A stretch of 64,000 nt of DNA, taken from BMS3ABIN04 sp964553325 (GTDB lineage: Bacteria; Bacteroidota; Ignavibacteria; Ignavibacteriales; Melioribacteraceae). Below, piece by piece: positions 8,712-18,373 of this stretch. The stretch covers positions 62,001 to 126,000 of the forward strand of contig CAZKKI010000082.1 in NCBI GenBank assembly GCA_964553325.1. The letters run 5' to 3'. Every line of letters starts with the position of its first letter. Position 1 is the stretch's first letter. A program made the translations under genes and the position numbers. The notes under the pieces are model-generated. The model ran no database searches, had not been told where the DNA came from, and saw only the letters and a program-made list of their open reading frames with translations.

Positions 8712-11200
8712 TAAAGCGACCTGAAAATAGTTTCGAGTTGTTCTTCATTTTCCACAAGTACTTCGCGAGCCTTGCTACCGTCCGGCGGTCCCACGATTCC
8801 GGCTTCTTCAAGTTGGTCCATTATCCTTGCCGCCCTCGAATAACCGAGTTTCAGTCTGCGTTGCAAAAGAGAAACGGAACCTTGTTGATGTTGCACAATA
8901 ACCCTTGCCGCATCTTCGAACATTTCGTCGTATTCGGCAAGCACTTTATCTTTTGCCGTTTGTTTTTTCTCGACCATCGAAGGAAGCAAATACCGTTTGG
9001 AATAACCTTTTTGTGCGTAAATAAAATTAGTAACACGTTCAACTTCATCGGTGGAAATAAAAGCATTTTGCATTCTTATCGGTTTGGGTAAGCCGCCCGG
9101 TAAAAAGAGCATGTCACCGCGTCCGAGCAATTGTTCGGCTCCGTTCATATCCAGAATTGTGCGCGAATCTATTTTGGTTGCAACTTGATAAGCAATGCGC
9201 GCCGGGAAGTTGGCTTTGATAACACCGGTAATAACATTCACCGAGGGTCTTTGAGTCGCTACAACCAAATGAATCCCAACCGCGCGGGCAAGCTGGGCAA
9301 TCCTTGCAATTGGCGCTTCAACTTCTTTTCCCGAAGTCATCATCAAATCGGCTAACTCGTCGATAACTACTACTATGTAAGGTAATTTGTAATGTTTCAT
9401 CGTATCGGTATCCGCCGGTCGGGTTTTTTTATTCGATACTTTTTTATTGTAATCAACAATGTTCCTTACTCCGGCCTTAGCAAGTTTATCGTATCTTTTT
9501 TCCATTTCATATTCTATTGCTTTCAGCACCAACAACGCATTGTGCGGATTTGTAATTATTTCTTCGTCTATATCCGGCGAAACTGCAAGATAGTGTTTGT
9601 TTAACTTTTTATAGAAAGATAATTCGATTTTCTTCGGGTCGATAATTACAAACTTGACTTCGGAAGGATGTTTTGCATAAATCAAACTGGTAATAAGCAT
9701 ATTAATTCCAACACTCTTACCGCTTCCCGTAGCACCGGCAATTAGTAAATGAGGCATCAAAGTTAAATCGGTAATATAAACATCGCCGATAATGGTTTTC
9801 CCCATTGCAATCGGAAGTTCGTATTTGCTTTTTTCCAAGTGGGAAATTACCGACCGGGCGCTTACGATTGCCGAGTGTTCATTCGGAATTTCCACACCTA
9901 TTGCACTTTTGCCCGGAATCGGTGCAATTATTCTGATTCCGCGGGCGGCAAGTGCAAGTGCAATATCGTGCTCGAGGCTTACAATACGACTTATTTTCAC
10001 TCCGGGCGAAGGAACGATTTCGTATTGGGTTACAACGGGACCTGGTGTTACCGAAATATCCTGAATTTCAATATCGAACAATGCCAATTTCGCTTTCAGA
10101 AGTTCCGCGTTACGCTTTAATTCGAGTTCTTCTATTTCAACCGTTTCGTTTTCACGTTTTTCCAATAAATCGAGATGAGGCGGTACAAAATTAATTTCCT
10201 CTTCCCATTGCTCGGGTAATTTATCTTCATCTAAAACACTAACCGGTTTCTCTCCGGATTCGCGTTCGTTATCTTTCAATATTTGTGCTTGTTCAACAAT
10301 TGTTTCGGGATCAACTTGTGTTTGCGAAACGGATTCCACTTCATCTTTTCTGATAATGCGAATATTCGTTTCATCATCAAAAACCTCATCGTCTTTAATC
10401 GGCGCTTCTTCATCCGCCAGTTTTCGCATTAATTTCTTTTTGGCTTTTTCTTTTCTTAATTTTTTAATTTCTTCAAGATTTCCGGTTTCGGTTCCGGCGA
10501 CTTTTTGCTTCGAAATTTTCGGTTCTTTCTTATCTCCGGTGAAAATTTTGTTTATCAAAAATTTAATTCCGTTGTAAATTTTTTCGAATGGAATATCGAA
10601 CACAAGTAAAACAGTGATTAAGAATAATGCGAATAGAAATACGGAACTTCCCAAAGTACCGAGTAATCTTCCGATAATTGTACCGAAAAACGCTCCTAAA
10701 TTGCCCGAAAGTTCGGGATAGTCGGTTAACACTCCGGCTTTCGGAGTATGCTGCAACATTCCGAAAAACGTTGCGAATATTAAACCCAATACGATAAGAA
10801 AATTAGAAAGGTAGGTTGAAATTCTGAAATCTATATTCCGAATTATTGAAAATCCCCAGATAAAAAGTATTAGGGAAAAGACAATCGAAAAATATCCTAT
10901 CGTAAGATTTATTAAAAAGTATGAAAGATATGCGCCCAGCAAACCGAGCCAATTATGAGTGGTTTCAACCCGGTGAAGAAATTCGGGATTGGAAGAAAAA
11001 ATATTTATAAAATCGGAGAAAAAGTTATCGAGATTTGCTTCGTCGTATCGGGAGTAAGAAAGAATACTTAAAAAAGAAATCAAAGCAACGGCAATTAACA
11101 GAATACCCAGAATTTTCTTTTTTTGCTCGACCGAAACAAACAAGTTTTCAGGAGAAACTTTTACAACGGTTTTCGAATTATTTTTTTTCTTTTTAGCCAT
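8711..11200 (-). CDS. ftsK: DNA translocase FtsK
   Basis: Pumps chromosomal DNA through the closing septum and activates dimer resolution. 829 residues. The N-terminal membrane domain has four or five helices (about 30-205), followed by a charged linker (about 220-360), then the RecA-like motor with Walker A GATGSGKS (489-496), Walker B VVVIDELADLM and the VATQRPSVNVITG block. The C-terminal winged-helix gamma domain (about 765-829) contains SVSLLQRRLKLGYSRAARIM, which reads KOPS sites. Length and domain order are normal. It overlaps the comB stop by 8 bp. Confidence 0.97.
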   Translation of the reverse strand: MAKKKKNNSKTVVKVSPENLFVSVEQKKKILGILLIAVALISFLSILSYSRYDEANLDNFFSDFINIFSSNPEFLHRVETTHNWLGLLGAYLSYFLINLTIGYFSIVFSLILFIWGFSIIRNIDFRISTYLSNFLIVLGLIFATFFGMLQHTPKAGVLTDYPELSGNLGAFFGTIIGRLLGTLGSSVFLFALFLITVLLVFDIPFEKIYNGIKFLINKIFTGDKKEPKISKQKVAGTETGNLEEIKKLRKEKAKKKLMRKLADEEAPIKDDEVFDDETNIRIIRKDEVESVSQTQVDPETIVEQAQILKDNERESGEKPVSVLDEDKLPEQWEEEINFVPPHLDLLEKRENETVEIEELELKRNAELLKAKLALFDIEIQDISVTPGPVVTQYEIVPSPGVKISRIVSLEHDIALALAARGIRIIAPIPGKSAIGVEIPNEHSAIVSARSVISHLEKSKYELPIAMGKTIIGDVYITDLTLMPHLLIAGATGSGKSVGINMLITSLIYAKHPSEVKFVIIDPKKIELSFYKKLNKHYLAVSPDIDEEIITNPHNALLVLKAIEYEMEKRYDKLAKAGVRNIVDYNKKVSNKKTRPADTDTMKHYKLPYIVVVIDELADLMMTSGKEVEAPIARIAQLARAVGIHLVVATQRPSVNVITGVIKANFPARIAYQVATKIDSRTILDMNGAEQLLGRGDMLFLPGGLPKPIRMQNAFISTDEVERVTNFIYAQKGYSKRYLLPSMVEKKQTAKDKVLAEYDEMFEDAARVIVQHQQGSVSLLQRRLKLGYSRAARIMDQLEEAGIVGPPDGSKAREVLVENEEQLETIFRSL

Positions 11201-11933
11201 CCGATTGAATCGTATCCTTCTTTTTAATTACGCCGGAATTATAAACGGGAACAATATGTTGAACATCTACTTGCGAAGCAAATTCCAAATCATTTTCAAA
11301 TCCGTAATCAATTAATAATTTGCCGTGCTCCGATTCTTTTAGCATTCCGAGTATATCGTTTTTGAACTTGTTATACAACATAACACTGCATTTGGAAGCA
11401 TCGCTGTAAGAAATATCCGAAGTATAATTCTTAATTCTTTCAATCAAGCATCCGGCACAAACGGAATCTTCGAGACTGAACATTCCGTGCGAGCCGGCAC
11501 AAACTATTTCGATATCGTTGTTCAATTCAGCCAATTCTTTGGCAATCGCATTTATATTTTGGAAACTACAGATGTAAAGATTATCCGAATACTTCGCTCT
11601 AACAATTGCTTTGGTTCCGTTTGTAGTGAACAGAACAATCGACTTATCTTTAACAATATCTTCGGAATATTCCAAAGGGGAATTTCCCAGCGGAAAGCCC
11701 TCGATTTTTTTCGCATTCCGTTCTCCGCCCAACAATGTTTTACCGCCGAAAGCATTTCCCGAAACCTTCATCGCAAAGCCGATTGTGCTAACAGGAATTA
11801 CTTCTTTCGCTCCGTTGGAAAGCGCGGTAACTATAGTTGTTGTTGCTCTTAAAACATCGATAACAACAGTGGTCTTTCCCGCAAAATATAAATCTTCTAC
11901 ACTTACCGGTGAAATCAGAGTATGGATTTTCAT
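11193..11933 (-). CDS. comB: 2-phosphosulfolactate phosphatase (ComB family)
   Basis: The family hydrolyses 2-phospho-3-sulfolactate to sulfolactate in coenzyme M-type sulfonate pathways. The family blocks VVIDVLRATTTIVTALSNGA, LLGGERNAKKIEGFPLGNSP and VLFTTNGTKAI are intact. I start the gene at the ATG at 11933, one base after the gcvT stop. A TTG at 11948 would overlap gcvT and adds only MFLNK. No comA or sulfolactate dehydrogenase is visible here, and ComB homologues occur widely in bacteria without coenzyme M, so the physiological substrate is uncertain. Confidence 0.87.
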   Translation of the reverse strand: MKIHTLISPVSVEDLYFAGKTTVVIDVLRATTTIVTALSNGAKEVIPVSTIGFAMKVSGNAFGGKTLLGGERNAKKIEGFPLGNSPLEYSEDIVKDKSIVLFTTNGTKAIVRAKYSDNLYICSFQNINAIAKELAELNNDIEIVCAGSHGMFSLEDSVCAGCLIERIKNYTSDISYSDASKCSVMLYNKFKNDILGMLKESEHGKLLIDYGFENDLEFASQVDVQHIVPVYNSGVIKKKDTIQSDG

Positions 11934-11934
11934 T

Positions 11935-13017
11935 TTATTTAGAAACAAATGGAAGTTTTACAATCCGGGCTTTATGCGTTTTATTCCTTACACGAATATA
12001 AAGCTCTTCACCTTCGTTGGCAAATTCTATTTTCACGTATCCCAATGCAATCGGTTTTTCCAAAACCGGGCTTACGGTACCGCTGGTAACTTTACCTATT
12101 TCAATGTCGTTTTTTAATATCGGGTAACCGTGGCGTGGGAAGGCTTTTTCTTCAACTACGAGCGGAACCAATTTGCGTTTTATTCCTTCTTCCTTTACTT
12201 TTAACAAAACATCCCGACCAATAAAATCGCCTTTCTTCAATTTTGTAATCCAACTCAAACCGGCTTCGAGAGGGTTCGTGGTTTCATCGATATCGTTTCC
12301 GTAAAGACAATAACCCATTTCAAGGCGAAGTGAATCCCGCGCGCCCAAACCTGCCGGTTGTATGCCGTAATCTTTTCCCGCTTCAAAAATCATATTCCAA
12401 ACAGATTCTGCTTCGCTTTCCGTACCTTTGAAATAAATTTCATAACCCAACTCACCGGTATATCCGGTCCGGGAAATTAAAACATCCACATCATTAATTT
12501 GAGTGTTGTAAAAGTGATAAAACTCAAGCTCCAACGGATCCCGAGTAATCTTTTCCAACACGGATTTGGAATTGGGACCTTGCACGGCGATTAAAGTATA
12601 GTCGTCACTTTCGTTTTTTATTTCCGCCTCGAATTTGTTGTTTTTATTGATCCATTCAAAATCCTTCTCGATGTTCGATGCGTTCACAACCAGCATATAT
12701 TTATTTTCGTTCAACTTATAAACCAGCAAATCATCAACAATACCACCGTTTTCGTAACACATTGCCGAATATTGTGCCCGGCCGGTTGTAAGTTTTGCCG
12801 CATTGTTTACGGTTACATATTGAACCAAATCGAGAGCTTCGTTTCCCTCGATAATGAATTCGCCCATATGCGATACATCAAAAACCCCGACGGAATTACG
12901 TACCGCTTTGTGTTCTTGAATTATCGACGAATATTGAACGGGCATCAGATAACCGGCAAATTCTATTATCTTAGCTCCTAATTTTTCGTGAACGTTATAA
13001 AGTTTCGTTTTTTTCAT
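11935..13017 (-). CDS. gcvT: Glycine cleavage system T protein (aminomethyltransferase)
   Basis: Transfers the aminomethyl carbon from lipoylated H protein to tetrahydrofolate. 360 residues, normal length. Visible features include VGVFDVSHMGEF near the N-terminus, the folate-binding core RTGYTGELGYEIYF, GLGARDSLRLEMGYCLYGND and the C-terminal barrel block RHGYPILKNDIEIGKVTSG. The start is ATG at 13017, with a 61-bp gap to the upstream RNase gene. The gene is followed directly by comB. gcvH and gcvP are not in the window, so the complex is encoded at scattered loci. Confidence 0.96.
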   Translation of the reverse strand: MKKTKLYNVHEKLGAKIIEFAGYLMPVQYSSIIQEHKAVRNSVGVFDVSHMGEFIIEGNEALDLVQYVTVNNAAKLTTGRAQYSAMCYENGGIVDDLLVYKLNENKYMLVVNASNIEKDFEWINKNNKFEAEIKNESDDYTLIAVQGPNSKSVLEKITRDPLELEFYHFYNTQINDVDVLISRTGYTGELGYEIYFKGTESEAESVWNMIFEAGKDYGIQPAGLGARDSLRLEMGYCLYGNDIDETTNPLEAGLSWITKLKKGDFIGRDVLLKVKEEGIKRKLVPLVVEEKAFPRHGYPILKNDIEIGKVTSGTVSPVLEKPIALGYVKIEFANEGEELYIRVRNKTHKARIVKLPFVSK

Positions 13018-13078
13018 GGTTTGTTCCGATTAAAAACTTTCAAATTTAATTAAAATAAAACAAAAAAAATGTCACATT

Positions 13079-14641
13079 TTAAGTTAATACTTCGTCCGTT
13101 TTTGTTGCAATAAATTCAAATTTTTGCGGACTCATTTCTTCGTCTTCAACAAGTTTGATTCTAACGAAATATTTGAATTGAATTTTCGTTAAAGTACTTA
13201 TCGTACCCTCGCGTAATTTTCTTCCCAGCGAAGGATGAACTCTTAATGTTAAACTCTTGTATCTGCCTTCGTTTTTATACCGTTTAAGCCAATCTTCAAT
13301 TTCGTGAATCAAATTCGAGCGTTTAGTAAGCAAGCCCGTTCCGTTGCAATACGGACACGGTTCGTACATGGATTGAACGATATTGTGCCCGATTCTTTGT
13401 CGTGTAATTTGCATTAATCCGAAATCCGTCATCGGAAGCATTGCAATTTTCGCACGGTCTTTTCTAAACTCTTTTTTCAATTCGTCGAAAATTTTCTTTC
13501 GATTTTTTTCATCTTCGAGATCGATAAAATCGACTACAATCAATCCACCTATATCACGCAACCTCAATTGTCTTACAATTTCCCGCGATGCTTCCAAATC
13601 GGTTTTAAGCGAATTGAGCTCCTGTTCCTTTTTAGCTGCGTACCGCCCGCTGTTTACATCGATAACGGTCATTGCTTCGGTATGCTCAATTATAATGTAT
13701 CCGCCGCTTGGAAGCGGAACTTTTCTGCCGAGCAAAGTTTTAATTTGCTCCTCGATTTTAAATGTATCGAATATCGGTTGATTGCCTTTGTAATATTCGA
13801 TTTTGTCCAAAAGTTCAGGTTGAATAAACGAGATATAATCCCGGATTTCCTTGTAAAGTTTTTTGGAATCGACAAAAACTTTAGAAACATCCGGAGTAAA
13901 CAAATCCCGTATAACACGGATTGTTGTGGTAAGATCGCTGTATAAAAGCGCCGGGGGTTTTTTGGTTTTGACGGCTTCTTCAATTTTATTCCACGTATTA
14001 AGCAAATATTTCAAGTCGCCCGAAAGTGCTTTTTCATCCTGTTCTTTCGCTGCTGTTCGAATTATCAATCCGTATTTTTCGGGTATAATGCTTTTGGCAA
14101 GATTTCTTAATCGCCGCCTTTCTTTATAATCGGATATTTTTTTCGAAATACCTATTTTACTATCGAACGGCAGAAGAACACAAAAACGGCCGGGAATGGA
14201 AATCGAAGAAGAGATGCGCACTCCCTTGCCTTCGACGGGTTCTTTTATAATTTGGACAATAATTTCCTGACCTTTACGGAGTTTGGGAATTTGACGGTCG
14301 CCATAACCGGTTTTCCTCTTTGCTTTTTGATGGACTTCTTCCGTATCGTCGTCATCGTCAACACTTACTTCATCATCTTCGTCATCGTCTAAAACGCTTT
14401 GAATTTCTTTGAATCTGTCGCCAATATCGGAAAAATGCAAAAAGGCATCGTGTTTAAGTCCGATATCAACAAAAGCGGCTCGAATACCGGGCAATACCCT
14501 TGCTATTCTTCCAAGATAAATATTGCCAACCATTCGGCGTTTTTCGGGATTATCGACGAAAAAATCGACCAGATTGCCGTTTTCCGTTATTGCAACTCTG
14601 TTTTGAAGCGAAGAAGAGTTTATTATTATTTCTTTCGACAT
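13079..14641 (-). CDS. rng: Ribonuclease E/G family protein
   Basis: An endoribonuclease of rRNA maturation and mRNA turnover. 520 residues, which is RNase G length with no long RNase E scaffold domain. The S1 domain (about 35-130) is interrupted by an acidic insertion (DDDEDDEVSVDDDDDTEE). The catalytic DNase I-like part includes TEAMTVIDVNSGRYA and DIGGLIVVDFIDLEDE with the metal-binding aspartates, and the zinc-link cysteines are in CPYCNGTGL. The acidic insertion inside the S1 domain is the only unusual element. The neighbours do not form an obvious operon with it. Confidence 0.93.
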   Translation of the reverse strand: MSKEIIINSSSLQNRVAITENGNLVDFFVDNPEKRRMVGNIYLGRIARVLPGIRAAFVDIGLKHDAFLHFSDIGDRFKEIQSVLDDDEDDEVSVDDDDDTEEVHQKAKRKTGYGDRQIPKLRKGQEIIVQIIKEPVEGKGVRISSSISIPGRFCVLLPFDSKIGISKKISDYKERRRLRNLAKSIIPEKYGLIIRTAAKEQDEKALSGDLKYLLNTWNKIEEAVKTKKPPALLYSDLTTTIRVIRDLFTPDVSKVFVDSKKLYKEIRDYISFIQPELLDKIEYYKGNQPIFDTFKIEEQIKTLLGRKVPLPSGGYIIIEHTEAMTVIDVNSGRYAAKKEQELNSLKTDLEASREIVRQLRLRDIGGLIVVDFIDLEDEKNRKKIFDELKKEFRKDRAKIAMLPMTDFGLMQITRQRIGHNIVQSMYEPCPYCNGTGLLTKRSNLIHEIEDWLKRYKNEGRYKSLTLRVHPSLGRKLREGTISTLTKIQFKYFVRIKLVEDEEMSPQKFEFIATKTDEVLT

Positions 14642-14793
14642 CGTAAAACCCTCTCGGCGGATACTACAATTGAGGGCGAAGAGAATGATGATTAGATATT
14701 AAAATCAAACTTTAACCAAGTTCATTTACCTTAACCTTTGTTTTAGGTTGTACAGCATTAATTTTTAAGTTTAATTTCATATTTTTTTTAAGA

Positions 14794-15879
14794 TTATGCC
14801 ACATTGGCACTTAAAAACTTTGTTAACTTTTCATCCTCTTCCAACCAAAAGAGTACCCTGTTTTTAAATTTTTTGTAATAATAATCCAAATCCTCTTCGG
14901 GATAAAAATTATTTTTTATTATATCGCTATGATTTATAATTATCTTTTCCAATTCAAATTTGGTTTTCGCTTTAAAAATTTTATCTAATAATTCCGTTAT
15001 TCCACCGAACACCCTAAAATACCAAATAATATTCTTTTTCGCTTTATCCAAACTATTAATTTCACCGTATTCTTGAACTAACATTTCCAGATGTTTAAGT
15101 GCAAGATTTTTAACTTCATCAATATCGGGCGATAACGGTTGAATATTTTTTTCAACCAGGTTATTAAAATCTCTGAAAATAAACGGGTTACCCAAAGCTC
15201 CTCTTGCAACCATTACCGAATCGCAGCCGGTTTCCTCCATCATTTTCTTTGCGTCGAACGGCGTAAAAACGGAACCGTTTCCCACAACGGGAATCGAAAC
15301 GCTCTCTTTAACTTTTGCTATCCATTCCCAAGCCGGTTCAACATCATATTTGTCGTTTCTAAGTCGGGCATGAATCGCTATGTAAGCCGCACCGTTTTCT
15401 TCGGCTCTTTTCGCACTTTCGATTACCGTTATTCTGCCGGCATCCATTCCCAACCGCAGCTTCACCGAAACCGGTATTCCATTGCTACCTTCCACCAAAG
15501 CTTTAACCAACCGCCCCAACTTAGGCGGATCGTTTAGCAACCAAGCGCCCATTTTGTTTGCAATTACTTTATTTACCGGGCAACCGCAATTCAAATCAAT
15601 CACGTCCGGTTTCAATGCGGAAAGCTTTCTTGCAGCTTCTTTCAGAATGGTTTCGTTATTTCCTAAAATTTGTATTCCGATAGGTTTTTCGGATTGATTG
15701 AAAGTTGCAAACCTTAACGTGTTAAAATTTCCTTTTACAATTCCATCGGCGCTTACCATTTGGGTAAAAGTTAATCCGGCTCCGTATTCTTTGGCTATTT
15801 TCCGGAAGGGTGAATCCGAAATTTCCGCCATTGGAGCGAGGATTAGTTTTTTACCGATATTTAGGTTTCCGATTTTCAT
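14794..15879 (-). CDS. dus: tRNA-dihydrouridine synthase
   Basis: An FMN-dependent reductase that converts uridine to dihydrouridine in tRNA D-loops. 361 residues. The TIM-barrel FMN motifs are clear: LAPMAEISDSPFRKIAKEYG near the start, the active-site block DLNCGCPVNKVIANKMGAWL with the catalytic Cys, HARLRNDKY and VGNGSVFTPFDAKKMMEETG. It belongs to the DusB-like bacterial type, but I cannot assign the exact subgroup (DusA/B/C) by eye. Start ATG at 15879. It lies downstream of the pnp terminator and so is separately transcribed. Confidence 0.93.
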   Translation of the reverse strand: MKIGNLNIGKKLILAPMAEISDSPFRKIAKEYGAGLTFTQMVSADGIVKGNFNTLRFATFNQSEKPIGIQILGNNETILKEAARKLSALKPDVIDLNCGCPVNKVIANKMGAWLLNDPPKLGRLVKALVEGSNGIPVSVKLRLGMDAGRITVIESAKRAEENGAAYIAIHARLRNDKYDVEPAWEWIAKVKESVSIPVVGNGSVFTPFDAKKMMEETGCDSVMVARGALGNPFIFRDFNNLVEKNIQPLSPDIDEVKNLALKHLEMLVQEYGEINSLDKAKKNIIWYFRVFGGITELLDKIFKAKTKFELEKIIINHSDIIKNNFYPEEDLDYYYKKFKNRVLFWLEEDEKLTKFLSANVA

Positions 15880-15884
15880 TGTTT

Positions 15885-15928
15885 AAATAAAAAACGGAAC
15901 AATCCCCGCAAAAAGGGAACTGTTCCGT
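15885..15928 (-). terminator. Intrinsic terminator of the rimP-pnp operon
   Basis: An 8-bp stem, ACGGAACA/TGTTCCGT (15894-15901 with 15921-15928), has further GGGA/TCCC pairing inside and is followed on the minus strand by TTTTTTATTT. It lies immediately after pnp, the last gene of the long transcription-translation operon. Confidence 0.85.
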
Positions 15929-15933
15929 ATCAA

Positions 15934-18045
15934 TTATTTATTGTTTTCGTTTTTTTCTTTTTTCTGTTCTTCTTCCAAAACCGCTTTTCTGGAAAGACTG
16001 TATTTTCCGTTTTCGATGCGGATTAATTTCACACCAACTTTTTCTCCTTCTTTCAAGAAATCGGTTACTTTATTTACTCTGGAATTATCGATTTGTGAGA
16101 TGTGCAATAATCCTTGTACACCGGGTAGAAATTCGATAAACGCACCGTAATCGGTAATTTTAACAACTTTACCTTCGTAAATCATGCCGATTTCCGGTTC
16201 CGCCGTCAATCCGATAATATAATCTCTCGCTTCGTTTACTTTTTCGAGATGCGGTCCGGAAACATGAACGGTACCGTCTTCGTCAATATAAACTTCAACA
16301 CCGTAATCTTTTTGGATTCCTTGAATAACTTTGCCTGCCGGACCGATTACAGCACCGATTTTATCTTGATTAATTTTGAATGCCAATTGTTTCGGTGCAT
16401 AAACCGAGATTGCGTCTTTCGGTTTCGATAAAACGGCATTCATCTTTTCGAGGATGTGCAATCTGCCTTCTTTGGCTTGCGCCAAAGCTTTTTCCATTAT
16501 TTCGAACGAAATACCTTGAATTTTAATATCCATTTGAATTGCCGTAATACCTTCGGCCGAACCGGCAACTTTGAAATCCATATCGCCGAGATGATCCTCG
16601 TTTCCGGAAATATCGGAAAGAATTGCATATTGATCGCCTTCTTTAATCAATCCCATTGCAATCCCGCTTATAGCTTTGGAAACCGGAACGCCGCCATCCA
16701 TCAACGCAAGCGAACCGGCGCAAACGGTTGCCATCGAAGACGAGCCGTTCGATTCCAAAATATCGGAATTCAGTCGAAGTGAATACGCGAAATCCTTTTC
16801 TGGTGGAATAATATTTTTCAACGCTCTTTCGGCAAGGTTACCATGCCCTATCTCTCTTCGTCCCGGTCCGGAAAATCTACCGGTTTCGCCGACACTGAAC
16901 GGCGGGAAGTTATAGTGCAGAATAAACCGTTTCGTATATTCTTCCAATAATCCGTCGATTATTTGCTCGTCGGCTTTTGTTCCCAAAGTCAGCGTAGTTA
17001 AACTTTGGGTTTCGCCGCGTGTAAAGAGCGCCGAACCGTGTGTACGTGCTAAAATTCCGGTTTCAATTGAAATAGGTCGAATGTCCGTTGTTCCCCTGCC
17101 GTCGAGCCGTTTCCCTTGTTCCAAAATTTGCTTGCGCATCAATTCTTTTTCTATATCGTGCAAAATCTCTTTAATTACCTTTTCCTGTTCCGGATATTTT
17201 TCCGCAAGCGCTTCCAAAACCGATTCGTTCAGTTCCTTGTTCTTTTTCGCACGTTCTTTTTTGGTAAGAACGGTTCCGACCAATTCCGCATATTTATCGT
17301 AAGCCAATTCATAAACATCTTTTTTCAGGTCTTCGTCAATTTCAACTTCGGGAACTTCCATTTTAGGAAGTCCGCATAACTCGCGCAGTTCTTTTTGAAC
17401 TTCAACAAGTTTCTTAATGCTATCATGCGCAACTTTAAGTGCTTCGAGAAATTCGGTTTCGGTAACTTCCTTTGCTTCGCCTTCAACCATCATAATCGAA
17501 TCTTCGTTACCGGCAACAATTAATTCCAAATCGCTATTTTGAATTTGTTCGATTGTAGGATTAATCACGTATTCTCCGTCAACTCTGCACACCCGTACTT
17601 CGCCAATAGGACCTTCGAACGGAACATCGGAAATGGTAAGAGCGGCAGAAGCGCCGATTGCACCGAGAATATCACCTTCGTTTACACCGTCGAACGAATA
17701 AACGAAAGCAATAATTTGAGTTTCATTTTTGTATTGTTTGGGGAAAAGCGGACGAATGGGTCTGTCGATTAATCGCGATGTGAGAATTTCTTTCTCCGTC
17801 GGCCTTCCTTCCCGCTTAAAAAAACCACCGGGATATTTACCAGCGGCAAAAGCTTTTTCGCGGTATTCGACCGATAACGGGAAAAAATCTTGGTCTTCTT
17901 TAGCCGTATCGGATGCGGACGCGGCAACGAAAACCATCGTATCGCCCAATCTGACCATAACCGCACCGTTTGCTTGTCTTGCATAGCGGCCGGTTTCGAT
18001 AGTTATAACCTTTCCGCCAATTTCAACTTCTTTAGAGTAAATCAT
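15934..18045 (-). CDS. pnp: Polyribonucleotide nucleotidyltransferase (PNPase)
   Basis: A phosphorolytic 3'-5' exoribonuclease. 703 residues with the standard layout: first RNase PH domain (1-140), helical domain, second RNase PH domain with RREIGHGNLAERAL and SDISGNEDHLGDMDFKVAG, then a KH domain (VIGPAGKVIQGIQKDYG) and an S1 domain (YEGKVVKITDYGAFIEFLPG), ending in a charged tail. It is the last gene of the rimP-nusA-infB-rbfA-truB-ribF-rpsO-pnp series, 10 bp after rpsO. The rpsO-pnp adjacency is classical, and in E. coli PNPase autoregulates through that leader. Confidence 0.98.
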   Translation of the reverse strand: MIYSKEVEIGGKVITIETGRYARQANGAVMVRLGDTMVFVAASASDTAKEDQDFFPLSVEYREKAFAAGKYPGGFFKREGRPTEKEILTSRLIDRPIRPLFPKQYKNETQIIAFVYSFDGVNEGDILGAIGASAALTISDVPFEGPIGEVRVCRVDGEYVINPTIEQIQNSDLELIVAGNEDSIMMVEGEAKEVTETEFLEALKVAHDSIKKLVEVQKELRELCGLPKMEVPEVEIDEDLKKDVYELAYDKYAELVGTVLTKKERAKKNKELNESVLEALAEKYPEQEKVIKEILHDIEKELMRKQILEQGKRLDGRGTTDIRPISIETGILARTHGSALFTRGETQSLTTLTLGTKADEQIIDGLLEEYTKRFILHYNFPPFSVGETGRFSGPGRREIGHGNLAERALKNIIPPEKDFAYSLRLNSDILESNGSSSMATVCAGSLALMDGGVPVSKAISGIAMGLIKEGDQYAILSDISGNEDHLGDMDFKVAGSAEGITAIQMDIKIQGISFEIMEKALAQAKEGRLHILEKMNAVLSKPKDAISVYAPKQLAFKINQDKIGAVIGPAGKVIQGIQKDYGVEVYIDEDGTVHVSGPHLEKVNEARDYIIGLTAEPEIGMIYEGKVVKITDYGAFIEFLPGVQGLLHISQIDNSRVNKVTDFLKEGEKVGVKLIRIENGKYSLSRKAVLEEEQKKEKNENNK

Positions 18046-18055
18046 TTAATTTCCT

Positions 18056-18325
18056 TTATTTTCTAATTCCTAATTCTTTAATTATTTTTCTGTATCGTTC
18101 AATATCTCTTGCTTTGAGATAATCCAACAGTCTTCTTCTTTTACCAACCATTTTCATCAATCCGCGCCTCGAAGCGTGATCTTTTTTATGTGTTGCAAAA
18201 TGGTCTCTCAAACTGTTAATTCTTCCTGTAAGAATAGCAATTTGAACTTCCGCAGTACCGGTATCTTTTTCACTTTTACCGAACTTCGAAATCATTTCTT
18301 GTTTTTGTTCTTTTGTTAACGGCAT
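18056..18325 (-). CDS. rpsO: 30S ribosomal protein S15
   Basis: Binds the central domain of 16S rRNA early in 30S assembly. 89 residues, normal length. Characteristic blocks are GTAEVQIAILTGRINSLRDH, HKKDHASRRGLMKMVGKRRR and LLDYLKARDIERYRKIIKEL. The start ATG at 18325 has a well-placed GAGGTGA ribosome binding site. It lies 48 bp downstream of ribF and 10 bp upstream of pnp, within the conserved operon. Confidence 0.98.
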   Translation of the reverse strand: MPLTKEQKQEMISKFGKSEKDTGTAEVQIAILTGRINSLRDHFATHKKDHASRRGLMKMVGKRRRLLDYLKARDIERYRKIIKELGIRK

Positions 18326-18373
18326 GTTTCACCTCATATTAGTTATACAATGTAACCCCAGAATTAACCGGGA

